Source: Gammaproteobacteria bacterium
Lineage (GTDB): Bacteria; Pseudomonadota; Gammaproteobacteria; Pseudomonadales; Azotimanducaceae
Reading direction: 5' to 3'
NCBI GenBank assembly: GCA_018665025.1
Contig: JABJED010000151.1
Location: 1 to 35,783, forward strand
Length of the DNA stretch: 35,783 nt
The position numbers were made by a program, and so were the translations under genes. The notes beneath the pieces are model-generated. The model had not been told where the DNA came from, did not search any database, and worked only from the letters and a program-made list of their open reading frames with translations. Below, piece after piece: positions 26,306 to 34,473 of this stretch (positions within the stretch are counted from its first letter, which is position 1; every line of letters begins with the position of its first letter).

Positions 26306-27550
26306 TCAAAAGCTCTCTAACTGCACAGCAGGCAGCGGACTATGCCTGCACTGGTGGTCAGTCTCATTGACCCTTGGGTTGGCGAACTGATTTGGGGCAT
26401 CGACGTTAAAGACTGCGCTGGAAGCTTCATTGTAGATACAGATCTGATACTCGGCTGGCAGTTTGCCATCTACAAGGAGTTCTGGATTCACAAAACCATC
26501 CCAGATAACGTTTGGAAACGATCCCTCTTCGCCAAAGACAGCAGCCTTAAGTTGGGGAAGATAATCTGTGTCGGGGTCATTACCCCCACCCTCATAACGA
26601 TTGTCATGAATTGATATTTTTTCTGGATACGGATCAAAAGAAGAAGCGTTATCTCTGTCGCTGTAGTTGGTGGAGTAAACGCTTGAGATCACAATGTGGG
26701 CGGTTTGATTGTTCTTAAGGTCATTGTCGAAAACCTCAACAAGGTCGTTGGAATTTATTGAAATACCTGAGCCCGCAGGTACCCCTGCGACCGCACCGCC
26801 CGGTGCTGCAAAGTTCGCTGTGTTGTTGTCGACGACTTGGTTGTTGTAGATTCGTGTCCTAACACCCTCAAGGGAAAGGTTAGGCATATTGAACACCAGT
26901 ATGCCACCAGTGTTGTTGGTTGCGACATTGTTGTACACATCGGCGTCTACCGTATTCTCGATCTCGATACCCGCCACGTTGTATTCTGCTCTACTGTCAC
27001 GGACTACAACGTTACGAGACTGACCAACATAGATACCAGCATCGGAGGCGCCTATAGCAATGACCCCCTCGATCAGTGTGTTCTCTGTTTGCACTGGATA
27101 AATGCCGTAGGCGCCATTGTTGGTGTCTGGTCCATTAGTCCATTCAGTGCGAACCCGACGTACGACGATGTTCTTTCCATCATTGATCTTGAGGGCGTCA
27201 CCCTTAGTGTCTTCAATGGCCAGGTCTTCGATAGTGAAATCGCTGGCCGTCACCAGTATGCCCTCTGCGCCGCTTATCTGATTCTTGAAGTTGAGGATGG
27301 TTTTATCCATGCCCGCGCCGCGAACGGTGACGCCATCAACTTTTAGCGAGAGCGATCGTTGAAAATCAAACGTTCCTGCCGGGATTGTTATGACCTCACC
27401 TGGTTTGGCGTTAAGAAATTTCGATTGAAGAACTTTTTGCATATTTGGGAGCTCTACAGAAGGTGTCGAGCTGGATTGCACGTTGGTATCGCCGCTATCG
27501 GAACAGGCAGTCAGTAGGCTGGCCAAAACAAAAACCAAGATTCGCGACAT
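26306..27550 (-). CDS. Parallel beta-helix repeat lipoprotein, partner of the diheme cytochrome
   Basis: A 414-residue exported protein with lipobox LTAC (signal SRILVFVLASLLTAC) and a right-handed parallel beta-helix. Repeated turns with conserved Asn/Val ladders run from about 60 to 300, e.g. FTIEDLAIEDTKGDALKIND, NVVVRDSRAEYNVAGIEIE and DADVYNNVATNNTGGILVFN. The fold is shared with polysaccharide lyases and NosD/CASH proteins, but I see no lyase catalytic signature. I recall the pairing with a diheme cytochrome as a family-wide feature (TIGR03805/TIGR03806). The pair is likely transcribed from a promoter upstream of 27550. The biochemical role is unknown. Confidence 0.87.
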   Translation of the reverse strand: MSRILVFVLASLLTACSDSGDTNVQSSSTPSVELPNMQKVLQSKFLNAKPGEVITIPAGTFDFQRSLSLKVDGVTVRGAGMDKTILNFKNQISGAEGILVTASDFTIEDLAIEDTKGDALKINDGKNIVVRRVRTEWTNGPDTNNGAYGIYPVQTENTLIEGVIAIGASDAGIYVGQSRNVVVRDSRAEYNVAGIEIENTVDADVYNNVATNNTGGILVFNMPNLSLEGVRTRIYNNQVVDNNTANFAAPGGAVAGVPAGSGISINSNDLVEVFDNDLKNNQTAHIVISSVYSTNYSDRDNASSFDPYPEKISIHDNRYEGGGNDPDTDYLPQLKAAVFGEEGSFPNVIWDGFVNPELLVDGKLPAEYQICIYNEASSAVFNVDAPNQFANPRVNETDHQCRHSPLPAVQLESF

Positions 27551-27695
27551 AAGATGCTCCGTAAAATTCGAATTGTGTATCCTAGATGATTCGGCCTTTT
27601 CTGCAAGTCAGCTTATTGTTTGAGCCTGCCATGATTCTGGCGAGCGGTAACGAAGCCCGCAAAGAAGCTCTTGAAGAAGATAGGGTTTAGAACTG

Positions 27696-28085
27696 CTATT
27701 TTGTTGCACCACTGACCAATGACGCGCCAAGACGATCACATCGTTTTTTGTATCTTGCCTTTAGCACGGAGACGTTTTCGTAGTTGCGGTTGATCTGGTC
27801 GGTCATATAGGCGAGTACATCACGCCACTCTTCAAGGAAGTATTCTTCTGCGGAGGCCTCGCCATACTCTTCGGCAGCCGCGAGTTTGGACATTTTAATG
27901 AGATCATCCATCTTTTCAGATTCGAGATCCGCCATGATCTGAAGATCGCCCTTCATCCTGAAAGAGCCTGCCATCATCCTGTGATAGACGGCACAGGTGG
28001 TGTATTCACCCATCGAGACAGGTTCAGTCTCTGCAAACACCAGGGAAACATTTAACAAAAGCACCATGAGGAAGATCGAACGCAT
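27696..28085 (-). CDS. Small secreted protein of unknown function
   Basis: From ATG 28085 (AAAGGA about 9 bases upstream) the product is 129 residues with a Sec signal peptide (MRSIFLMVLLLNVSLVFAE, cleavage likely after VFA). The frame continues upstream to 28169, but that extension lacks a ribosome site and would disrupt the signal. The mature part of about 110 residues is helical and charged with many Met, and has two Cys (CAVYHRMM near the start and KKRCDRLG near the end) that could form a disulfide in the periplasm. I recognise no family. It is on the same strand as the beta-helix gene, separated by about 145 bp. Confidence 0.7.
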   Translation of the reverse strand: MRSIFLMVLLLNVSLVFAETEPVSMGEYTTCAVYHRMMAGSFRMKGDLQIMADLESEKMDDLIKMSKLAAAEEYGEASAEEYFLEEWRDVLAYMTDQINRNYENVSVLKARYKKRCDRLGASLVSGATK

Positions 28086-28370
28086 CAGAATTGTTCCTTT
28101 CGGCTGGGCAGACAAGACTAGCACTAAAGTAACGACCTCGGGGATCGTGATACGAATAGCGGTAAACACCTGTCGATGTTTAGAAAATGTGGTTTATTTT
28201 GCTTATCTTGTTGCGCATGGAATTGCTCAAAATTGGTCTCTTCTGTGGCAAAAGCGTATACGATAGATGAGCAGCGGCGCTTGCCGAGGCGATATTTTTC
28301 TGTATTTCAGTCAGGAATCCAGTGCGTTGTAACCCAGTGAATGGGAATCCAATAGGAGAAACAAACCAGT

Positions 28371-30518
28371 ATGAAGAAATATTTAGGGAACAAGGTCAGC
28401 GTGCTCAGCTGGGCAGTAGCTTTGCTCATGCTTGCGGTCGCACAATTTTCATCCGCTGGTAATTGGCCACAGGAACTGCCAGTAGAAGGCGGTACTATCG
28501 TCGTCTATCAACCACAACCGGAAGAATTGAACGGCAAAACCCTGAAGGGACGCGCCGCCATGTCGATTGAAATGAAAAGCAGGAAGGACCCGATCTACGG
28601 GGTGTTTTGGTTCACCTCATCTATCGAAACCGACCGCGATGAAGATACGGTCAGCTTCAGTAACATAGCAGTCACTAAGGTCACCTGGCCAGACTCCAAA
28701 GACACAGGAGAACAGCGATTCAAGCAGGCCGCTGAAAAAGCCCTGAATAACGCCAGCTTTGAGGCCTCTCTGTCCGGTATGACCGCTGCGCTTACCACCT
28801 CGCAGAACGTACAGAAGAGTCTGGAAGATATTAATAACGATCCGCCGAAAATCGTGTTCAGCGAAAAACTCGCTGTGCTCGCTCTGTTCGATGGCAAACC
28901 GCATTTCGAGGAGGTCGAGAACAGCCCCTACCAGCGCGCGCTGAATACTGCCCTGGTTATCGTAAAAAACACTAAAACCAAAGCGTTTTATCTCACCAGT
29001 GGCAGCCTTTGGTACCAATCTAAGGCCGCTATGGGCCCCTGGGAGCAAACGACCTCTCCACCGGCAGATTTGGTGGCCATGATTCCAACATCAAACGACC
29101 CGGTGCCAACGCTAATTCCCGCTATTATCACCGCTAATGCGCCTACGGAGCTCATTGTTAGTGCCGGCAAACCGGAGTGGACCAGCCTGGACGGTGGCAA
29201 ACTGCTCTATGTCAAAAACACTGAAACACCCTGGTTGCGAGATTTAGCCAGCGGCAACATGTACATCCAGTTGTCCGGCCGCTGGTTTCGGTCTGGCAAG
29301 CAAGATGGCCCGTGGGTTTTTGTTCGCGCGGATAAACTACCCGAGGCCTTTAAGGACATCCCACCCGCCTCAGATATTGGCGGCATTAGAACGTCTATCG
29401 CTGGTACGGAAGAAGCCAATGAGGCGATAGCTGATGCACAAATACCGCAAACCTCGGCGATTAAGCGAAGTGAAGCAAAGCTAACCGTAACGTATGACGG
29501 CAAACCCCGGTTTGAAGTCATTAAAGACACAGAGATCGCTTATGCCGTGAACACTGCGGCTCAGGTGCTACGAATTGACGGCGAGTTCTATGCCGTAGAC
29601 AACGGCGTGTGGTTTTCCAGTGCCTCAGCAGAGGGCGCATGGATTGTAGCTGACACCGTACCCAGCGATAAAATCGCAGCTATTCCGCCCAGCTCTCCTG
29701 TTTACAACACAACCTATGTCACCGTGTACGATTCTACGCCCGAGGTTGTCTACGTGGGTTACACCCCTGGATACATGGGGTCGTACCCTTATTACGGTGT
29801 GCCTGTTTACGGTACCGGCTGGTACTACCCTCCTTATATAGGCGCCGTTTATTACCCACGCGCACCCACCTGGGGATTCCATGTGGGCTACAACCCCTGG
29901 ACGGGCTGGAACTATGGCGTGAGCTGGGGTGGGCCCTTCTACCGGGTCGGTGTGAGCTGGGGCGGCGGCTATCACGGCTACCATGGTGGCTACTGCTGCG
30001 GCGGGAGATACGGTGGCGGATACCACCACAACGACGTCAACATCAATACTGGCGATATCAATATCGGCAACAGTATCAGCGTGGGCAATCGCAACAAGGT
30101 TGGCAATAACATTTCCAATTCCAGTCGAAAGAACAACCTGTATAACAATGACAAAAACCGTCATCGAAATGCTGATAAGAATGCATTGAAGGGTCAGCGG
30201 CAAGTTGCGCGCAGTAACACAGCGCGCAAAAACGATTTATACGCCAGTAAGACCGGCCAGGTGGCACGCAAGAATGCTGGCCAGTGGCAGGTGCGGAACA
30301 ACAACAGCTGGAAGAATACGTCCAACAGCAAGCCCGCTTCAGCGAAGACTTTGCAACGCCACAAGCCGACCAGCATGCCAGCGCAGCGCGCGCAATCGCG
30401 GCCTCAGCTGAATCATCAGACCATGAATCATCAGACCATGAATCATCAGAACATGAATCGTCATGCTCAAGCGCGCCAGCGCGGTGGAGCCCGCGGCGGT
30501 GGTAGGGGACGCCGTTAG
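28371..30518 (+). CDS. Large secreted protein with three GPW-type modules and a Gly/Tyr-Asn-rich basic tail
   Basis: A 715-residue exported protein (signal peptide 1-29, VAQFSSA then GN). Three modules of about 80-100 residues follow one pattern: a DGKP.F-like strand, an N-T segment, then W[YF]xSxxxxGPW and a P..xxxxIP end. The W motifs are LWYQSKAAMGPW (about 214), RWFRSGKQDGPW (about 304) and VWFSSASAEGAW (about 413). Then come a Gly/Tyr/Pro-rich region (about 450-550; GYMGSYPYYGVPVYG), an Asn-rich stretch (NINTGDINIGNSISVGNRN) and a very basic tail with NHQTM repeats, ending RGGARGGGRGRR. Relatives are sometimes annotated as carbohydrate-binding family V/XII; the function is unproven. Envelope or surface binding is my inference. 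GGAG precedes the ATG. Confidence 0.8.
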   Translation: MKKYLGNKVSVLSWAVALLMLAVAQFSSAGNWPQELPVEGGTIVVYQPQPEELNGKTLKGRAAMSIEMKSRKDPIYGVFWFTSSIETDRDEDTVSFSNIAVTKVTWPDSKDTGEQRFKQAAEKALNNASFEASLSGMTAALTTSQNVQKSLEDINNDPPKIVFSEKLAVLALFDGKPHFEEVENSPYQRALNTALVIVKNTKTKAFYLTSGSLWYQSKAAMGPWEQTTSPPADLVAMIPTSNDPVPTLIPAIITANAPTELIVSAGKPEWTSLDGGKLLYVKNTETPWLRDLASGNMYIQLSGRWFRSGKQDGPWVFVRADKLPEAFKDIPPASDIGGIRTSIAGTEEANEAIADAQIPQTSAIKRSEAKLTVTYDGKPRFEVIKDTEIAYAVNTAAQVLRIDGEFYAVDNGVWFSSASAEGAWIVADTVPSDKIAAIPPSSPVYNTTYVTVYDSTPEVVYVGYTPGYMGSYPYYGVPVYGTGWYYPPYIGAVYYPRAPTWGFHVGYNPWTGWNYGVSWGGPFYRVGVSWGGGYHGYHGGYCCGGRYGGGYHHNDVNINTGDINIGNSISVGNRNKVGNNISNSSRKNNLYNNDKNRHRNADKNALKGQRQVARSNTARKNDLYASKTGQVARKNAGQWQVRNNNSWKNTSNSKPASAKTLQRHKPTSMPAQRAQSRPQLNHQTMNHQTMNHQNMNRHAQARQRGGARGGGRGRR
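30411..30463. repeat. 15-bp in-frame coding repeat encoding NHQTM
   Basis: AATCATCAGACCATG occurs twice in tandem, and a third copy has one change (AACATG for ACCATG). A partial fourth unit reads AATCGTCATGCT. It encodes the NHQTM-NHQTM-NHQNM-NRH stretch near the C-terminus of the large secreted protein. Confidence 0.85.
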
Positions 30519-30561
30519 GGCTGACCAAAGATCATGGGTTTGTCAGAATTTTACCCAAAAA

Positions 30562-30582
30562 AAGGGCGCATAAAGCGCCCTT
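30562..30582. terminator. Hairpin terminator between convergent genes
   Basis: AAGGGCGC (30562-30569) pairs with GCGCCCTT (30575-30582) around the loop ATAAA. It is preceded by a run of A (a T run for minus-strand transcripts from the TonB receptor) and followed by a weaker TTAATTAT for the plus strand. It fits as a shared terminator, strongest for the minus-strand gene. Confidence 0.85.
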
Positions 30583-30609
30583 AATTATCTTGCTATTACC
30601 CAAACATTC

Positions 30610-32916
30610 TTAAAAAGAGGCAGAAAACGTTACGCCGTAAGTAGCAGGCTCATTCCACCATCCGCGAGAAGTAAGGCCGCCAATGGTTGACCACCTTTCC
30701 TCTCTTTCATCTGTAATGTTTCGACCCCACACGGATACCATGTAATTACTAATCGTGTAGTTTATGTTCGCGTTAACATTATGGATGCTGTCGAGGCTGC
30801 CTAATGGATTGTTCTGTGACTCAGTCTCCATTGAATCCCTGAAACGATACGAGATTCTTGCCTTAAGATCGCCATCGCCGATTTGGGTCGTATAAGACGT
30901 CGTTAGACCAAAGGTGTTTTCAGGCGTGTTACGTGGCACTAGGTCTGAATTGTCAGTGACAATTCCGTCACCGGTAAGATCAGCAACGTAATTATCGTAC
31001 TCTGAGTTCAAGTAGCCATAAGTTGCCATAACGTCCCAGGCTTCACTAACTTGGTACATCACCTCTAATTCCAATCCCGTCATCTCAAGTGAAGAAGCGT
31101 TTCGAACAACGGTAGCTACATTTGATAGATTGACAGGGATCAAAATAGATTCTTGCTTGTCATCATATTCTGATCTGAAAATTGCACCGTTAAAGATCAT
31201 TCTTCCGTCTAGCAATGTCGTCTTCCAGCCAAACTCGTAATTTTTAACATACTCAGGTTCGTAGGAAGGATCGATAAGATAATTAGCCTGTCGAGCAAAG
31301 AAACCACCACTCTTAAAGCCTTCGCTATAAGATGCATAATACATGGTGTTATCTGTAGGCGTATATCTTGCTCCAAGTTTTGGCGTAGTTTCAGTCCATT
31401 TAGCTTTAGCATAGTAAGGATTATAAATCCCAGGCCATGGCTCGTTTCTGTCTGGGTAATAACCCGGCGCAGATGAACCACCGACAAAATCCTTCTCTTC
31501 TTCAGTCCAGCGGAAACCTGCTGTCAGCGTCCATTGCTCATTCAAATACCAGTCTGCGGACGCGAACACGGCTAAGGATTCAGTGACCTGAGCCTGCCCA
31601 TTGTTTCCAGCAACATCGTCTTCCCATGGGAAGACATCGGCGTATCCTGCAACTCCCTGTCTGCCAGGTGCCCACGTAGGATTGCCTAGACGTGATAACT
31701 GATAAAACAAGTCGTAAACATCCCAACGTTGCTCAAAGTCCGCTTCCCAATCATAGACGCCGGCGATAAATTGAACTTTTTCTGAAAATTGTGAGGTCAC
31801 TCTGAATTCGTGACTCGTTTGCTCCCAATCATTAAAGAAATTCATTCTCAAAAGATGGACCGGCGCACCGTCAAAGTCTTGCATATTTTGCTCATCCATA
31901 TCGCGTTGCGAATAGATGTAGGTGTACAAGAAGGCGTCCGTGTCGTAATTCGCTGTAATTATCGTTGACTCATACTCATTGTCACTAAAGTTTTTACTAT
32001 CAGATTCAACTTTGTCCTTACCGTCGTTCGCGTCTTTTTCACAACCGTTTGCAGGGTCAAAACCGATCAGAGTAAGCGTACACGCTAACTCTCCAACTCT
32101 GTTCCTGTTCGTGTACGCGCCCTGCACGCTCGTATCTTCCATAACTTCGTAGTGAACTTTCAGATCGAAATTATCCGTCGGCGCCCAAAGTGCAGTGAAA
32201 CCGTAGTTTGTTTTGTCATCGCCACCAACGTCTTCGTTCCGAGTGGTGTTACGGACGTGTCCATCATGCTCCACTTTGGCAGCAAACAACTTAAGTCCGA
32301 GCGTATCTTGAATAATGGGGATTTGAACAACAGCGTTAACATCTTGCCGGCCGTACTCACCAGCGGTTAGGCTCAGATCAGCCCCCATTTCGGTCAGGGA
32401 AACAGGCGTGCGGATGACATTAAGGATCCCGCCGGTCGTGTTTTTACCGAACAGTGTTCCTTGTGGGCCACGTAGTACTTCGATGCGCTCGATATCGAAA
32501 TTATCAAGAAGCACGCCGCTCGATGTTCCCAGGAACATACCGTCCATCACAACCCCAATCGAGGGTTCGAAGCTTTTATCACTTTCAAGCGATGCGACAC
32601 CCCGGATCGTAATCGCGGCACCACTGGCAATACCCGGTGTCCGATTAATGAACAGGTTAGGCGCAAAAGCCTGTATGTCCTCTAAACGACGCACGCTGCC
32701 TTCTCGCAGTTGATCTGTGATAGCTGTAACAGCTAATGGAACATCTTGAATCGACTCAGATTTTTTTCTGGCCGTGACAACAATCTCTTCGAGAGCAAGA
32801 CTATTTCTCTCAGCAGTTTGTGCTGCTGCCTCATTTGAAAATGAACTAAAAGCGAAAGTCGCTATAGCCATTGCAAATAATGCAGCGTTAAAATTTTGAT
32901 GGATTTTTTTAAACAT
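30610..32916 (-). CDS. TonB-dependent outer-membrane receptor
   Basis: A 767-residue outer-membrane receptor that uses TonB energy to import a large or scarce ligand. It has a signal peptide (FAMAIATFAFSSFSNEAAAQ region), the TonB box/plug start LEEIVVTARKKSESIQDVPL, plug motifs (RRLEDIQAFAPNLFIN, IEVLRGPQGTLFGKNTTGG), a 22-strand-type barrel, and a terminal Phe (GVTFSASF) recognised by the Bam complex. ATG 32916 is used because GGGGGAG lies about 9 bases upstream; the frame extends to 32958 without support. It resembles the sphingomonad/marine gammaproteobacterial type often associated with hydrophobic substrates. It is divergent from the thiolase operon across three palindromes, suggesting co-regulation. 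Confidence 0.93.
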   Translation of the reverse strand: MFKKIHQNFNAALFAMAIATFAFSSFSNEAAAQTAERNSLALEEIVVTARKKSESIQDVPLAVTAITDQLREGSVRRLEDIQAFAPNLFINRTPGIASGAAITIRGVASLESDKSFEPSIGVVMDGMFLGTSSGVLLDNFDIERIEVLRGPQGTLFGKNTTGGILNVIRTPVSLTEMGADLSLTAGEYGRQDVNAVVQIPIIQDTLGLKLFAAKVEHDGHVRNTTRNEDVGGDDKTNYGFTALWAPTDNFDLKVHYEVMEDTSVQGAYTNRNRVGELACTLTLIGFDPANGCEKDANDGKDKVESDSKNFSDNEYESTIITANYDTDAFLYTYIYSQRDMDEQNMQDFDGAPVHLLRMNFFNDWEQTSHEFRVTSQFSEKVQFIAGVYDWEADFEQRWDVYDLFYQLSRLGNPTWAPGRQGVAGYADVFPWEDDVAGNNGQAQVTESLAVFASADWYLNEQWTLTAGFRWTEEEKDFVGGSSAPGYYPDRNEPWPGIYNPYYAKAKWTETTPKLGARYTPTDNTMYYASYSEGFKSGGFFARQANYLIDPSYEPEYVKNYEFGWKTTLLDGRMIFNGAIFRSEYDDKQESILIPVNLSNVATVVRNASSLEMTGLELEVMYQVSEAWDVMATYGYLNSEYDNYVADLTGDGIVTDNSDLVPRNTPENTFGLTTSYTTQIGDGDLKARISYRFRDSMETESQNNPLGSLDSIHNVNANINYTISNYMVSVWGRNITDEREERWSTIGGLTSRGWWNEPATYGVTFSASF

Positions 32917-32975
32917 AATGTTTTTCTCCCCCTTTGCGGTGTGGCGCAATGTATACACATTCTCCTGATATTGCC

Positions 32976-32986
32976 ACCATTATGGT
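32976..32986. promoter_or_regulatory. Operator-like palindrome, copy 1 (ACCATTATGGT)
   Basis: An 11-base near-perfect palindrome (arms ACCAT/ATGGT) followed by AAT, located 60 bases upstream of the TonB receptor start. The same core occurs at 33067 and, in reverse orientation with one base changed, at 33047. Confidence 0.6.
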
Positions 32987-33046
32987 AATCAATTTGATGA
33001 ATGTAGACGCGATCGTTATAAAACTAAGGGTTTTTGGATGTTAATT

Positions 33047-33057
33047 ACCAATATGGT
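33047..33057. promoter_or_regulatory. Operator-like palindrome, copy 2 (ACCAATATGGT)
   Basis: A second copy of the palindrome; on the minus strand it reads ACCATATTGGT followed by AAT, matching copies 1 and 3 through the flanking AAT. Its centre is 20 bases from the centre of copy 3, two helical turns, so proteins on both sites would face the same side of the DNA. Confidence 0.55.
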
Positions 33058-33066
33058 GGATATTAT

Positions 33067-33077
33067 ACCATTATGGT
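33067..33077. promoter_or_regulatory. Operator-like palindrome, copy 3 (ACCATTATGGT)
   Basis: Identical to copy 1 over the 11-base core and the following AAT, extended by one pair (T...A). It lies nearer the thiolase gene, about 190 bases upstream of its start. Confidence 0.6.
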
Positions 33078-33269
33078 AATAACGAGCGGAAATTCTAGCT
33101 AAAGGCTGTTATGTTCGAAATTGACCGCGCGAATATACGATTGCTGAGTAACCATAAGTTAATACCCGTACCAGCAAGCTTTTTGCGAGACATCCAGGCG
33201 GGATCACAGCCTCGTCATCTCAATATCTTTCTGCGATAGTAGCTCCTCTCGATGAGAGGAATTGTTCTG

Positions 33270-34472
33270 ATGGGTCTGAAGGGTCGTGCGGCTGTAACCG
33301 GTGTCGCAGATTACAAGAATGTTCGGAAGTACACGGGCAAACGGAAGTTCTTCCTGGAGCAGTGGGCAGAACTTACCCAATTGGCTCTCGCAGATGCTGG
33401 GCTCAGCAAACACGATGTTGATGGTCTGTGTTGCGCCGCGATTCCCGAGTCCACCATGTTTGCCCCGGCGACCATTGCTGAGTATCTGGGCCTGCAGGTC
33501 AACTTCGCAGAAACGGTTGATCTTGGCGGGGCATCCCCTGTCAGCATGATCTGGCGCGCTGCCGCCGCGATTGAAATGGGAATCTGCGAAGCCGTTGTCT
33601 GCGCCGCCCCTGGATTACCGATCCCATCCAATCCGAACCCACCACCCAAAGATCCGACCCGAGTCTATGGATCTACCAGTGCCAAATGGGGTTCGCCGCA
33701 AGCAGAGTATGACGTACCTTATGGCAACGTCGCGCAAAATGCCGGTTACGCGCTAATCGCGCAGCGCTATGCCGCCACCTATGGTTATGATGAACGGGCC
33801 CTGGCAAAAATAGCGGTCGATCAGCGGACCAACGCCCAAGGCAATCCCAATGCAGTCTTCTATGGTGAACCGATTACCATAGATGACGTATTGCAGAGCA
33901 AGATGATTGCAGACCCGTTACACATTCTTGAAATTGTCATGCCGTGTGCAGGAGGAAGTGCAGTCGTTGTAGTGAGTGAGCGTTTGGCTAAAAAGTGCAA
34001 ACATCGGCCGGTCTTTGTGACAGGGTTCGGCGAGCGGCTGACAACTAGGTCTGTAACCTATGCCGAGGACATGACGGTATCACCGGTTGGACCGGCAGCA
34101 GCAAGTGCTTTCGCGATGTCCGGGAAAAAGCCAAAAGATGTTGATGTGCTTGAAGCTTACGACTGTTACACCATCACGGTGCTTTTAACGATTGAAGACT
34201 CTGGGTTTTGTAACAAGGGAGAAGGCACGACTTTCGTTAATGAGAACGACCTGACTTTCAGTGGCAGCTTTCCGGTCAATACTCACGGTGGACAACTAGG
34301 TGCGGGGCAAGCTGCAGGGATGGCAGGTGGTATGTCACAGCCTGTTGAAGGTGTCCGACAAATAATGGGTAGGGCTGATGGCCGTCAGATTGCCAACTGC
34401 AATGCTGCGCTGATCACGGGCACAGGTGGCATTATGAGTGAGCAGTCCGCGATAATCCTGGAGGGTGCTTAA
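33270..34472 (+). CDS. Thiolase-superfamily protein lacking the nucleophilic Cys (SCP-x/Ltp2-like)
   Basis: A 400-residue thiolase-fold protein. At the position of the acylated Cys it reads DLGGASPVSMIW (Gly-Gly-Ala-Ser about 86-89), so classical thiolysis is unlikely. The C-terminal NTHGGQLGAGQAAGMAGG with its conserved His (about 339) and EAYDCYTITVLLTIEDSGF are typical of SCP-x/lipid-transfer thiolase-like proteins. Known relatives such as Ltp2 lack this Cys and act as retro-aldolases on steroid side-chain CoA esters with a DUF35 partner, and a DUF35 gene follows directly. ATG 33270 is chosen because AGAGGA is 8-9 bases upstream; that motif overlaps the earlier ATG at 33252. CoA-ester carbon-carbon cleavage is the likeliest role. 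Confidence 0.85.
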   Translation: MGLKGRAAVTGVADYKNVRKYTGKRKFFLEQWAELTQLALADAGLSKHDVDGLCCAAIPESTMFAPATIAEYLGLQVNFAETVDLGGASPVSMIWRAAAAIEMGICEAVVCAAPGLPIPSNPNPPPKDPTRVYGSTSAKWGSPQAEYDVPYGNVAQNAGYALIAQRYAATYGYDERALAKIAVDQRTNAQGNPNAVFYGEPITIDDVLQSKMIADPLHILEIVMPCAGGSAVVVVSERLAKKCKHRPVFVTGFGERLTTRSVTYAEDMTVSPVGPAAASAFAMSGKKPKDVDVLEAYDCYTITVLLTIEDSGFCNKGEGTTFVNENDLTFSGSFPVNTHGGQLGAGQAAGMAGGMSQPVEGVRQIMGRADGRQIANCNAALITGTGGIMSEQSAIILEGA

Positions 34473-34473
34473 C

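Larger units (their letters stand above)
32917..33269. other. Divergent regulatory region between the TonB receptor and thiolase operons
   Basis: About 350 bases without a gene. It contains three palindromic sites listed separately and AT-rich sequence between 33000 and 33080. A TTGATT (minus strand, 32996-32991) and an AATATC-like element flank palindrome 1 and might be the receptor promoter, in which case a bound repressor would block it; this is tentative. Position 33256-33261 (AGAGGA) is the ribosome site of the thiolase gene. Confidence 0.5.

Noticed and set aside
27586-27690. 34-codon plus-strand ORF (ending ARKEALEEDRV) between the beta-helix and small secreted protein genes
   Set aside because: It has a somewhat protein-like end but is very short and lacks a ribosome site, in a gap on the opposite strand; not enough to call.
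29625-30203. Long minus-strand open frame of 192 codons opposite the large secreted protein
   Set aside because: It is the antisense shadow of a Gly/Tyr-rich coding region; its Val/Ala/Ile-rich composition follows from the reverse complement, and it has no ribosome site or known motif.
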